A stretch of DNA of 64,000 bases from GCA-2687025 sp964473525. Lineage in GTDB: Bacteria > Poribacteria > WGA-4E > GCA-2687025. The notes beneath the pieces were generated by a model that saw only the letters and a program-made list of their open reading frames with translations, had not been told where the DNA came from and searched no databases. Below are positions 44,441 through 53,505 of this stretch, piece by piece. Positions within the stretch are counted from its first letter, which is position 1. Each line of letters starts with the position of its first letter. The stretch covers positions 62,001-126,000 of the forward strand of contig CAYYPK010000010.1 of NCBI GenBank assembly GCA_964473525.1. Direction: 5' to 3'. Both the position numbers and the translations under genes were made by a program.

Positions 44441-46081
44441 ATGGCGAAGATAACGATGGACGGCGTCGAATACGAGGTGTCGGACGGCCTGACGGTCGTT
44501 CAGGCCTCGGCTGAAGTCGGCATCACTGTCCCTCATTACTGCTACCACCCCGAGCTGCCGGCTCCCGCGAACTGCCGCATGTGCCTGATAGAGCTCACGC
44601 CCCCTGGCGCGCCTGGGCCGATCAGGCAGTTGGCTACCGGATGCAGCACACGCGTCGCCGACGGCATGGTCATCAACCATGACACGCCACAGGTGAAGGC
44701 AGGCCGCGCGCTGTCCTTAGAGGCGTTGCTGGCGCATCACCCCTTGGACTGCCCGACCTGCGACCAGGCTGGCGAGTGCGAACTTCAGAACTTCGCGCAC
44801 CAGTTCGGGAAGGGCGTTGGGAACTACGCCGAGACGAAGAAGCTCCCACCACGCAAGCACCTCGGGCCGCACGTCGACATCGTCGCGACGCGGTGCGTCA
44901 CGTGCACGCGCTGCACACGCTTCACGGAAGAAGTGAGCGGCGACGCAGTGCTTGGGCTGACGAATCGCGGTGGCAAGAACGAAATCGACATCTACCCCGG
45001 CATTCCGCTCGACAACAAGCTGTCGGGGAACGTCGTCGACATCTGTCCCGTGGGGGCTCTCCTCAGCACGGACTTCATGTACAAGTCGCGTCCGTGGTTC
45101 CTCGACGAGGTGGACAGCGTCTGCACGCGGTGCAGCAAGGGCTGCAACATCACGGTCGAACACCGCGACGGAGAGACGGCGCGCGTGAAGCCCCGGTTCA
45201 ACGAGGACGTCAACGGGTTCTGGATCTGCGACGACGGCCGATACGGGTACGACTTCGTGAACAGCCCGGATCGCCTGCGGATGCCGATGGCGCGCGATGG
45301 CGACGATCTCGTGGCGTGCGGGTGGTCCGACGTGTTTGACCGCATCACGGCAGCCGTGAACGAGGCGGGCGGGGAGAACGTCGCGGTCATCGCGTCCGCG
45401 TGGTCCACGAACGAAGAGCTCCACGCGGTGCGCCGGTTCGCAACGGAGGCGGTGCGCACGAGCCTCGTTGGCCTGCTGAGCGCGGCGGGCGACGACGAGG
45501 ACACGGTGTATCCAGGCTTCACGATCAGGAGGGACAAGAATCCCAACCGCACAGGCGCGCAGCAGATTCTGGGCGAGGAAGTCGCACAGGACGCCGCCAT
45601 CTGGGACGTGCTGAAGCGTGCGAAGGCAGCGGTGATCTTCTCCGGGATGCCGGACGCCGAGCTCAGTGATGACGCCGTCCAGGCGCTGGAAGCGTTGGAG
45701 TTCCTCGCGGTAGTGGACACGGCGAGTTCCGCTCTGACGGGGCTGGCCGATATTGTCATTCCCGGCACCGCGTTCACCGAGAAGAACGGGTGCTTCACGA
45801 ATTCTGAGAAGCGAGTGCAGAAGCTGAACGCCGCGCACGGCCCTCTCGGCGCCTCAATGCGGGAGTGGGAGTTCGTGAAGTACGCGGCGGAGGCCCTGGG
45901 CGCAGACTTCGATTACGCCGACGAGGCGTCGGTGACAGCAGACTTGGTAGCATCGACCCCCGCCTTCGAGGGCGTCACGCCCGAGGCGGTCGGGGAGCGG
46001 GGTTACGTGTTGGGCAGCGGCGAGGCAGAGCCGGAGACGAACACCGGCAACTACGCCTACGCCAAGATGTTCTGGAAGTAA
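44441..46081 (+). CDS. nuoG: NADH-quinone oxidoreductase subunit G (short form)
   Basis: This 546-residue protein, shorter than the common 700-900, has all N-terminal clusters: 2Fe-2S N1b (Cys34, Cys45, Cys48, Cys68), N5 with His100, Cys104, Cys107 and Cys113, N4 (Cys152, Cys155, Cys158, Cys202), and an N7-type set (Cys228, Cys231, Cys235, Cys263). The molybdopterin-like domain that follows is reduced: it keeps AAVIFSGMPDAELSDD and IVIPGTAFTEKNGCFTNSEKRVQ but is much trimmed. It passes electrons from F to the quinone arm. nuoH follows by 44 bases. Confidence 0.93.
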   Translation: MAKITMDGVEYEVSDGLTVVQASAEVGITVPHYCYHPELPAPANCRMCLIELTPPGAPGPIRQLATGCSTRVADGMVINHDTPQVKAGRALSLEALLAHHPLDCPTCDQAGECELQNFAHQFGKGVGNYAETKKLPPRKHLGPHVDIVATRCVTCTRCTRFTEEVSGDAVLGLTNRGGKNEIDIYPGIPLDNKLSGNVVDICPVGALLSTDFMYKSRPWFLDEVDSVCTRCSKGCNITVEHRDGETARVKPRFNEDVNGFWICDDGRYGYDFVNSPDRLRMPMARDGDDLVACGWSDVFDRITAAVNEAGGENVAVIASAWSTNEELHAVRRFATEAVRTSLVGLLSAAGDDEDTVYPGFTIRRDKNPNRTGAQQILGEEVAQDAAIWDVLKRAKAAVIFSGMPDAELSDDAVQALEALEFLAVVDTASSALTGLADIVIPGTAFTEKNGCFTNSEKRVQKLNAAHGPLGASMREWEFVKYAAEALGADFDYADEASVTADLVASTPAFEGVTPEAVGERGYVLGSGEAEPETNTGNYAYAKMFWK

Positions 46082-46125
46082 CTTAGATGGGCGTCGCCTA
46101 GCGCGAACGCTCGGATGGCAGGACG

Positions 46126-47310
46126 ATGGTCGAAACGGTCATACAGCTCGGAGTGGCGCTGGCCAAGGCGCTGTTCATCATCCTTCTTATCCTCGTGGCG
46201 GTGCCCATACTGGTGCTGGCCGAACGTCGTGTCAGCGCGTGGATGCAGGACCGCCAGGGGCCAAACCGCGTCGGGCCGGGCGGGCTGCTACAGCCGATCG
46301 CCGATGGGATCAAGTTCCTGACCAAGGAAGTGCTGATCCCCGCGCACGTGGATCGGAAGCTCTATCTCGCCGCTCCGATTCTGCTGCTCGTGCCGTCGCT
46401 GATGACGGGGGCGATCATACCGTGGTCCAAGCCGATCCCCGCCGACAGCTTCGTGGGCGGTCTGTTGAGGGCGGATCGGTGGGCGCCGGACGGCATCCCG
46501 TTCCAGGTAGCCAATATCAACGTCGGCATCCTGTATTTCTTCGCGATGGCGTCGCTGGCGGTGTACGGAATCATCCTCGCAGGCTGGGCATCCAACAACA
46601 AGTACACGCTCTTGGGCGGCCTGCGAGCGTCGGCGCAGGTCATCAGCTACGAGCTCTCGTTTGGCCTCGCCATACTGTCCGTCCTTCTCATCGTCGGAAC
46701 GCTCCAGGTCAACGACATCGTCGAGGCGCAGAGCGGCGGCATGTGGCTGGTGTTCGCACAGCCGGTGACGTGGTTCATCTTCACGGTGGCGGCGCTGGCG
46801 GAAACCAACCGCGCGCCGTTCGACCTGGCGGAGTGCGAACAGGAACTCGTCGGGGGTTACCACACCGAATACAGCGGGATGACCTTCGCGACGTTCTTCC
46901 TCGCTGAATACGGCAACATGACCATGAGCGCGGCGCTCAACGTCTGCCTCTTCTGGGGTGGCTATACGCTCTTCGGCGTCGAGCAGCTCCTGCCCTGGTT
47001 CGTCACCTTTGGGGTGTTTCTCGCCAAGGTAGCGGTGTTCCTCTTCGCGTTCATCTGGATTCGCTGGACATTCCCCCGGTTCCGCTACGATCAGTTGATG
47101 CGGCTGGGATGGAAGATGCTGCTACCGCTTTCGCTTGGGAACGTCGTGCTGACGGCGTTGGCTCTGGCGACGGTCGAGATGTGGGGCGCCCCGCTGTGGC
47201 CGTCTCTCATCGTGGGGCAGTTCGTGTTGGTTGGCGGCATCGCGTTGGTGTCCGTGGTCCGGTCCAAAGCTGGCGCGGCGAGCTCTGCCGCCTCGCACGC
47301 CGGGGCGTAG
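46126..47310 (+). CDS. nuoH: NADH-quinone oxidoreductase subunit H
   Basis: This 394-residue membrane subunit with about eight helices forms the quinone channel and proton E-channel. LAERRVSAWMQDRQGPNRVGPGG, TKEVLIPAHVDR, AALAETNRAPFDLAECEQELVGGYHTEY and FIWIRWTFPRFRYDQLMRLGWK are diagnostic. Start ATG 46126 follows CAGGACG. The C-terminal Ala/Ser-rich tail is not conserved. The gene normally followed by nuoI is here followed 30 bases later by nuoJ. Confidence 0.96.
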   Translation: MVETVIQLGVALAKALFIILLILVAVPILVLAERRVSAWMQDRQGPNRVGPGGLLQPIADGIKFLTKEVLIPAHVDRKLYLAAPILLLVPSLMTGAIIPWSKPIPADSFVGGLLRADRWAPDGIPFQVANINVGILYFFAMASLAVYGIILAGWASNNKYTLLGGLRASAQVISYELSFGLAILSVLLIVGTLQVNDIVEAQSGGMWLVFAQPVTWFIFTVAALAETNRAPFDLAECEQELVGGYHTEYSGMTFATFFLAEYGNMTMSAALNVCLFWGGYTLFGVEQLLPWFVTFGVFLAKVAVFLFAFIWIRWTFPRFRYDQLMRLGWKMLLPLSLGNVVLTALALATVEMWGAPLWPSLIVGQFVLVGGIALVSVVRSKAGAASSAASHAGA

Positions 47311-47340
47311 GCCGGGCAGGCCGCAAGGCGAAGGAATCGT

Positions 47341-47874
47341 ATGGAGACGCTCCTCTATCTCGTATTCGGACTGACTGCCCTGATCGGCGCGGTGCTGGTA
47401 ATTGTGAACCGGAACCCGGTCTACAGCGCGCTGTCCCTCGTGTTGACGATGTTCGCCGTGTCGGCGCTCTACGTGCTGCAGCAGGCCTACTTCGTCGCGG
47501 CCGTGCAGTTGGTCGTGTACGCGGGCGCCATCGTCGTGCTGTTCCTCTTCGTCATCATGCTTCTGAATCTCGGCGAGAGCGACAACCTTCCGGTGGCTTC
47601 CGGCGCGCGACGGTTCCTGGGCGCGATCCTGGGTGTGACGTTCGCGGGCATCGTCGGCGCGGTCGTGTGGGAGTACGCGTCCACCGCGCGCATCGCCGCT
47701 GGCCCCGCCTCCGACGTGGACCACACCAAGCAGCTGGCGCGCGTTCTCTTCCAGAACTACCTGCTGCCGTTCGAGGTGGTGTCACTCGTCCTGCTTGCGG
47801 CGCTGGTTGGCATCATCGTGCTGATTCGCACGGGCGGCAGCGGCGGCGACGCGTCGGAGGCCGATCATGTCTAG
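47341..47874 (+). CDS. nuoJ: NADH-quinone oxidoreductase subunit J
   Basis: This 177-residue hydrophobic subunit has five transmembrane helices. RNPVYSALSLVLTMFAVSALYVL, FVAAVQLVVYAGAIVVLFLFVIMLLNL and the final VSLVLLAALVGIIVLIR are typical. ATG 47341 has AAGGA upstream. The 3' end overlaps nuoK by 8 bases. J and K sit between the quinone site and the antiporter subunits. Confidence 0.95.
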   Translation: METLLYLVFGLTALIGAVLVIVNRNPVYSALSLVLTMFAVSALYVLQQAYFVAAVQLVVYAGAIVVLFLFVIMLLNLGESDNLPVASGARRFLGAILGVTFAGIVGAVVWEYASTARIAAGPASDVDHTKQLARVLFQNYLLPFEVVSLVLLAALVGIIVLIRTGGSGGDASEADHV

Positions 47875-48169
47875 CTTTGCGCTCTGCCTGGCTGTTAGCG
47901 CGGCGTTGTTCACGCTCGGCGTCGTGGGTGTGATGGTTAAGCGCAACGCCATCGTGGTATTCATGTGCATCGAGCTGATGCTGAACGCGGCGAACCTCGC
48001 GTTCGTGACGTTCTCGCGACAGCATGGCGGCATGGACGGTCAGATATTCGTCTTCTTCGTGATGGCAATCGCGGCAGCCGAGGTGGCGATCGGGCTGGCA
48101 ATCATCGTCACGGTGTTCAAGAACCGGGCAAGCATCAACGTCGACGACGTTACGATGCTGCGGCGGTAA
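47867..48169 (+). CDS. nuoK: NADH-quinone oxidoreductase subunit K
   Basis: This 100-residue, three-helix subunit carries the paired Glu residues used in proton transfer (VFMCIELMLNAANLAFV and AIAAAEVAIGLAI). RRNAI-type VKRNAIVVF precedes. The start ATG 47867 overlaps nuoJ by 8 bases. nuoL begins 10 bases after its stop. Confidence 0.95.
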   Translation: MSSFALCLAVSAALFTLGVVGVMVKRNAIVVFMCIELMLNAANLAFVTFSRQHGGMDGQIFVFFVMAIAAAEVAIGLAIIVTVFKNRASINVDDVTMLRR

Positions 48170-48179
48170 GGAACTCTTC

Positions 48180-50081
48180 ATGCTTGCTCCGACGGCTCTA
48201 CTGTTCCTGCCCCTGCTCGTGGGCTTCCTCATCAACGGGCTGTTCGGGGCCAAGCTGCCACGAGGGCTCTCGGCCACGATAGGATGCCTCGCGATGGGCG
48301 CGTCCTTCGTGGGCGCCCTGATCGCCGTGCCGTTCGTGCGCGCGGGAGACGTCGCGGACCAGGTGCTGTGGACGTGGATGTCGGCGGGCTCATTCTCGGT
48401 CGATGTCGCGCTCAAGTTCGACGCGCTCTCGTGTGTCATGGCGCTCATCGTGACGGGCGTCAGCTTCCTGATCCACATCTACTCCGCCGGGTACATGAGC
48501 CACGAGAACCAGCGTGGCTTCTCGCGCTTCTACACGTATCTGAACCTGTTCGTGTTCTCGATGCTTATCCTCGTGATGGGGAACAACTTCGCTCTGATGT
48601 TCGTGGGCTGGGAGGGCGTTGGCCTCTGCTCGTATCTGCTCATCGGGTTCTGGTACGAGCGCGAGCGCAAGGAAGGCGACACGACCTACCCCTCGCAGGC
48701 GGCGAAGAAGGCGTTCGTCGTTAACCGCATCGGTGACTTCGGCTTCCTTATCGCGATCTTCCTCATGTTCACGACGTTCGGCACGCTACAGTTCGACGCT
48801 GTCTTCACGAACGCGCAGGCTGCCGTGGGTGGCGCCGCGCTCATGTGGGGCAAGCCGGTGCTGTGGTGGATCGCGGCGCTGCTGTTCATCGGCGCGATGG
48901 GCAAATCGGCGCAGATCCCGCTGTACGTCTGGCTGCCTGACGCGATGCAAGGACCGACTCCGGTCAGCGCGCTGATTCACGCCGCGACGATGGTCACTGC
49001 GGGTGTGTACATGGTCGCGCGCTCGAACGTGCTCTACACGCTGTCGGGCGTCGGCGTGGACATCGTTGCTCCGATTGGCATCATCACGGCGGCCTTCGCG
49101 GCGACGATGGCGCTCACCTCCTACGACTTCAAGGGCGTGCTGGCGTATTCGACAGTGAGTCAGCTCGGGTACATGTTCGTCGGCGTTGGATTAGGCGCGT
49201 ACGGCGCGGGTGTGGCGCACCTCATGACGCACGCGTTCTTCAAGGGTCTGCTGTTCCTCACCGCTGGGAGCGTCCTGCACGCGATGCACGACGTGGGTGA
49301 CATCCGGCGGATGGGCGGCCTGTCCCGCAAGATGCCAATCACGTTCATCACGTTCGCCATTGCGGGTCTCGCCATCTCGGGCTTCCCGTTCCTGAGCGGG
49401 TTCTTCAGCAAGGACGCGATTCTGCTGGCGGCGTACCAGCAGAGCCCAACCATCTTCTGGGTCGGAGCCGCGACAGCCGGCCTGACGGCGTTCTACACCT
49501 TCCGTCTCCTCGCGATTGCGTTCCTCGGAGAGCCGCGGGATCAAGCGCTGCATGACGCCGCGCACGAGTCTCCGGCCGTTATGACGCTTCCTCTCATCGT
49601 GCTGGCCGTCCTGTCGGCGGGAGCGGGCGCGCTGCTGGGCATGCACGAGGACGGCTTGTTCTACCGCTTCGTGGGCGACGTGCTGCACGCGGAACACCAC
49701 GGTCCCGCGACGATGACTCCGATGTACATCTCGGTGGCCGTCGGCCTGGTGGGCATGGTCGCTGGGCTGCTGATGTACAAGGGCAAGTCCGCGGACGCCC
49801 TGAACAGCGCGAACCCCGTGCTGGCGCTGCCACGAGCGAAGTGGTACGTCGACGAGCTTTACGACGCGGCCATCGTGCGGCCGCTGGAGATGGTGTCTCG
49901 GACGGTTCTGTGGCGCCTCGTGGACAAGTGGATCATCGACGGCATCGTGAACGTGTGCGGCGCGGCGGTGTACGCGTTCGCGGGCGTCGCCCGAAACGTG
50001 CAGACCGGAGTGGTTCAGACGTACGCGGCGGTCATCCTCGTGGGCGCCATCGCGCTGCTCTTCATGAAGGCGCTCCTGTGA
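48180..50081 (+). CDS. nuoL: NADH-quinone oxidoreductase subunit L
   Basis: This 633-residue antiporter-like subunit has about 16 transmembrane helices and the lateral C-terminal helix. LMFVGWEGVGLCSYLLIGFWYER (proton-channel Glu), KAFVVNRIGDFGF, GKSAQIPLYVWLPDAMQGPTPVSALIHAATMVTAG and LAYSTVSQLGYMF are the standard motifs. It is followed 49 bases later by nuoM. Length and composition are normal. Confidence 0.96.
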   Translation: MLAPTALLFLPLLVGFLINGLFGAKLPRGLSATIGCLAMGASFVGALIAVPFVRAGDVADQVLWTWMSAGSFSVDVALKFDALSCVMALIVTGVSFLIHIYSAGYMSHENQRGFSRFYTYLNLFVFSMLILVMGNNFALMFVGWEGVGLCSYLLIGFWYERERKEGDTTYPSQAAKKAFVVNRIGDFGFLIAIFLMFTTFGTLQFDAVFTNAQAAVGGAALMWGKPVLWWIAALLFIGAMGKSAQIPLYVWLPDAMQGPTPVSALIHAATMVTAGVYMVARSNVLYTLSGVGVDIVAPIGIITAAFAATMALTSYDFKGVLAYSTVSQLGYMFVGVGLGAYGAGVAHLMTHAFFKGLLFLTAGSVLHAMHDVGDIRRMGGLSRKMPITFITFAIAGLAISGFPFLSGFFSKDAILLAAYQQSPTIFWVGAATAGLTAFYTFRLLAIAFLGEPRDQALHDAAHESPAVMTLPLIVLAVLSAGAGALLGMHEDGLFYRFVGDVLHAEHHGPATMTPMYISVAVGLVGMVAGLLMYKGKSADALNSANPVLALPRAKWYVDELYDAAIVRPLEMVSRTVLWRLVDKWIIDGIVNVCGAAVYAFAGVARNVQTGVVQTYAAVILVGAIALLFMKALL

Positions 50082-50130
50082 TGCGGACAGCGCGCGCAAC
50101 ACGCAACCAATCGGCGAACGGAGCCTTGGC

Positions 50131-51786
50131 GTGAACCTGTCGTTGGTCGTATTTCTGCCAGTAGCCGGCGCGGTCGTGTTGGCGCTAGCTGGCCTGTTCA
50201 GTCAGGGCGTGTCCGACCGCGCGATGCGCGATAACGGTTTGAAGGCCGGAGCCCTCATCGTATCGCTGGTGACGTTCGTCCTGTCACTGGCATACCTGGG
50301 CGCGAACGCCGACCCGGTGTACAGGGCGTGGATTCCGTCGATAGGGTCGGTGTTCCACCTGAAGATGGACGGGATATCGGTCTGGCTGTTCATACTGACT
50401 ACGTTCCTGACGCCGATCTGCGTACTCGCCTCATGGCGGAACATCAAGTCCCGCCCGTCGGCCGGGTCCTCGGCTTACGGGGACGCGCCCGAAGCATCTG
50501 GCGAACGCGGCGTGGCAGGATTCCTCGTCGCCATCCTGACGCTCGAAACCGCGATGCTCGGCACGTTCGTCGCCTACGACCTCATCCTCTTCTTCGTGTT
50601 CTGGGAGATGATGCTCATCCCGATGTACCTGCTCATCGGGATCTGGGGCAGCCCTGGAACGCGCTCGACATTCCTGTTCGGCCGCGTCTCGGAACGGGTG
50701 TACGCCACGCTGAAGTTCGTGCTTTACACGATGGCCGGCAGCGCGCTCATGCTGGTCGCGATCCTGTATCTGCGGAGAGAGCTCGGCTCGTTTGATCTGT
50801 CGATCGTCACGGCGCGCGCCGCTGACGATCTCCCTAGACGCACACAGATCTGGCTGTTCTGGGCGTTCTTCATCGCGTTCGCCATCAAGGTTCCGGTGTT
50901 CCCGTTCCACACATGGCTTCCCGACGCCCACACGCAGGCGCCGACCGCCGGATCCATCATCCTCGCGGGCGTCATGCTGAAAATGGGAACGTACGGCATC
51001 CTCCGATTCTGCCTGCCGCTGTTTCCCGAGGCGGCCCTCTTCTACGCTCCGTTCATCTCTGTTCTGGCGGTCATCGGCATCATCTACGGCGCGCTGGTGG
51101 CCATGGTGCAACCGGACATGAAGCGCCTCGTCGCGTATTCCAGCGTCAGCCACCTGGGCTTCATCGTGCTCGGCCTGTTCTCGGGCACGAACGCGGGCGT
51201 GCAGGGCGCGGTGATACAGATGGTCAGCCACGGCATCAGCACGGGCGCGCTTTTCATGCTCGTGGGTATGCTGTACGATCGCCGGCACACGCGCCAGATA
51301 TCGGAGTTCGGCGGCATCGCCAAGCGCATGCCCGCTTACGCTGCGGTGTTCCTCATCATCACCTTCTCGTCGATCGGGCTGCCTGGCACGAACGGATTCG
51401 TCGGCGAGTTCCTGATCCTCGTTGGCACGTTCAGCACCGAGGGTCGTGCTATATACGCCGTTTTCGCCGCCTCTGGAGTCATCCTCGCAGCCGTGTATAT
51501 GCTGTGGATGGTCCAACGCGTGTTCTTCGGGCCGATCAAGCACGCCGAGAACGAGAAGTTGCGGGATCTGTCGGTGAGAGAACTGGTCGTTGCCGCGCCC
51601 CTCGTGTTGGCGGTATTCTTCGTCGGCGTGTTCCCGAAGTACTTCCTCGACCGGATGGACGCTGACCACGCGATCTCCGACCTGCACAAGGCAGGCTCCG
51701 CAAAGGAGATCGTCACGGTATCGCCTGGATCGCACGGCGACGCCAGTGGCGCGGCAGACGCCCACTCCCCGGCCGGAGGCCATTGA
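50131..51786 (+). CDS. nuoM: NADH-quinone oxidoreductase subunit M
   Basis: This 551-residue antiporter-like subunit starts at GTG 50131 with GGAG upstream. FFVFWEMMLIPMYLLIGIWG (channel Glu), KVPVFPFHTWLPDAHTQAPTAGSIILAGVMLKMGTYG and VAYSSVSHLGFIVLG are diagnostic. The C-terminus after residue 520 is a loose Gly/Ala/Ser/His-rich tail. Its stop overlaps the ATG of the antiporter gene by one base (TGATG). Confidence 0.96.
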   Translation: MNLSLVVFLPVAGAVVLALAGLFSQGVSDRAMRDNGLKAGALIVSLVTFVLSLAYLGANADPVYRAWIPSIGSVFHLKMDGISVWLFILTTFLTPICVLASWRNIKSRPSAGSSAYGDAPEASGERGVAGFLVAILTLETAMLGTFVAYDLILFFVFWEMMLIPMYLLIGIWGSPGTRSTFLFGRVSERVYATLKFVLYTMAGSALMLVAILYLRRELGSFDLSIVTARAADDLPRRTQIWLFWAFFIAFAIKVPVFPFHTWLPDAHTQAPTAGSIILAGVMLKMGTYGILRFCLPLFPEAALFYAPFISVLAVIGIIYGALVAMVQPDMKRLVAYSSVSHLGFIVLGLFSGTNAGVQGAVIQMVSHGISTGALFMLVGMLYDRRHTRQISEFGGIAKRMPAYAAVFLIITFSSIGLPGTNGFVGEFLILVGTFSTEGRAIYAVFAASGVILAAVYMLWMVQRVFFGPIKHAENEKLRDLSVRELVVAAPLVLAVFFVGVFPKYFLDRMDADHAISDLHKAGSAKEIVTVSPGSHGDASGAADAHSPAGGH

Positions 51787-53435
51787 TGCCTGTGTCCCGT
51801 TCTCGCTTCGTATGCGCCATCGCGATCCTGCTTGCCCTGTCTTCTCTGCTCGCACTGCCGATGTCGGCGGCGGAGGACGAACACGCGACGGACGCAGCGA
51901 CGCACGAGACGGACGCCGGGCACGGCGAGGACGACGGGCACGGAGACGGCCACTCCGGGCCGGGCATCGGCGAGGAACTGTCTCTGCTGTGGGTGATCCC
52001 GTTCGCGGGCATCCTGCTCTCCATCGCGCTAGGCCCCATCATCAACCACCATTGGTGGGAGCATAACTACCCGAAGGCGTCTGCTCTGTGGGCGCTCGCG
52101 TTCGCCGTGCCGTTCTGCATCCATTTTGGGATGAAGGGCGAGCTCGGGACGGCGGTCTACGAAATCCTCCACATCTACTTCGTAGACTACATACCGTTCA
52201 TCATCCTGCTGAGCGGGCTGTTCATCGCGTCAGGCGGCATTGTGCTCCGCGGGACAGTGGTCGGGACACCCCTCGTGAACGTGGGCTTCATCGCCGTCGG
52301 ATCCTTCCTCGCGTCGATCATCGGAACGACGGGCGCTTCCATGCTGCTGATTCACCCCATCCTGAGGGCGAACCGGCACCGCGAGAAGCGGATGCACATC
52401 GTCATCATCTTCATCTTCCTCGTCAGCAACATCGGGGGCTCCCTGACGCCGCTGGGAGATCCGCCGCTGTTCCTGGGCTTCCTACACGGGGTGCCGTTCC
52501 AGTGGACGTTCAGCCTGCTGCCAGAGATGCTGTTCGTTATCGCGCTCGTGCTGATCATCTTCTTCATCATGGACACGCGGTACCTCAAGCGTGAGACCAA
52601 CGCGGCGCCCGCCGACACCGGGGAACGCCAGCCGATGGGTCTCGCTGGCGGGCACAACCTGCTGTTCCTGTTCGGGATCATGGGTGGCGTGCTGCTGAGC
52701 GGGATCTGGAAGCCGGGCGAGGTGACTATACTCGGAGTGCACGTGAGCATCTCCGGGATCGCGCGCGACATCATCATCCTCGTGATGGCTGGCCTGGCTT
52801 ACAAGACGACGAAGCCGGAGCTGCGCGAGGCGAACGAGTTCGACTGGGAGCCGATCCGCGAGGTTGGTATCCTCTTCGCGGGTATCTTCATGACGATCAT
52901 CCCCGCGCTGGCCATTTTGAAGGCTGGTGAGAAGGGGGCGCTGGCGTCGGTGGTGGCCGCTGCGGACTCCGAGGCGGCGTACATGTGGTTGACCGGCATC
53001 CTATCGAGCTTCCTCGACAACGCGCCGACGTACCTGACGTTCTTCAACACGGCGCTTGGTCAGCTGCATCTCAGCGAGGCTGTCGTCAGCGACTACCTGC
53101 GGCAGGCTCCGCTCCCGTGGCTGCACACGGCGACGCCTGACCCAGCTGTTGTGGCCGAGCTGGCGAGAACGCACCCAGAGGTCGCTAGCCTGACGGCTGA
53201 GCAGCTGTCGGAGAACCTAGCTCTCTTCGTGACGTACCTGAAATCGATCTCAATCGGCGCGGTGTTCATGGGAGCCAACTCGTACATCGGGAACGCGCCG
53301 AACTTCATGGTGCGCTCCATCGCGATGCACGACGGCGTTAAGATGCCGTCGTTCTTCGGCTATATGGTGTGGTCGGGCGCGATACTGATACCTGTGTTCG
53401 CCGTCGTCACGCTGGTGTTCTTGGTCCTGATGTAG
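51786..53435 (+). CDS. nhaD: NhaD-type Na+/H+ antiporter embedded in the nuo operon
   Basis: This 549-residue ion-transporter-superfamily protein begins with a signal-like hydrophobic segment (AIAILLALSSLLALPMSAAE), then a His/Asp/Glu-rich linker (residues 30-58, with nine His), then about 11 membrane helices. IVFIFLVSNIGGSLTPLGDPPL-type SNIGGSLTPLGDPPLFLGFL, SSFLDNAPTYLTFFN and GANSYIGNAPNFMVRSIA are the NhaD/CitMHS signatures. It would exchange sodium for protons. ATG 51786 overlaps the nuoM stop by one base. It is placed between nuoM and nuoN, as in Rhodothermus-type loci. Confidence 0.9.
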   Translation: MPVSRSRFVCAIAILLALSSLLALPMSAAEDEHATDAATHETDAGHGEDDGHGDGHSGPGIGEELSLLWVIPFAGILLSIALGPIINHHWWEHNYPKASALWALAFAVPFCIHFGMKGELGTAVYEILHIYFVDYIPFIILLSGLFIASGGIVLRGTVVGTPLVNVGFIAVGSFLASIIGTTGASMLLIHPILRANRHREKRMHIVIIFIFLVSNIGGSLTPLGDPPLFLGFLHGVPFQWTFSLLPEMLFVIALVLIIFFIMDTRYLKRETNAAPADTGERQPMGLAGGHNLLFLFGIMGGVLLSGIWKPGEVTILGVHVSISGIARDIIILVMAGLAYKTTKPELREANEFDWEPIREVGILFAGIFMTIIPALAILKAGEKGALASVVAAADSEAAYMWLTGILSSFLDNAPTYLTFFNTALGQLHLSEAVVSDYLRQAPLPWLHTATPDPAVVAELARTHPEVASLTAEQLSENLALFVTYLKSISIGAVFMGANSYIGNAPNFMVRSIAMHDGVKMPSFFGYMVWSGAILIPVFAVVTLVFLVLM

Positions 53436-53505
53436 TCCCCGTCTGGACAACGCCGCGCGGAGTCCAGCATGGCGGGCCGTGGGCGGCCCGAGAGGCAGAT
53501 ATCCT

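Noticed and set aside
50431..51855. 474-residue minus-strand ORF opposite nuoM
   Set aside because: Antisense of nuoM, with no domain and skewed charged composition.
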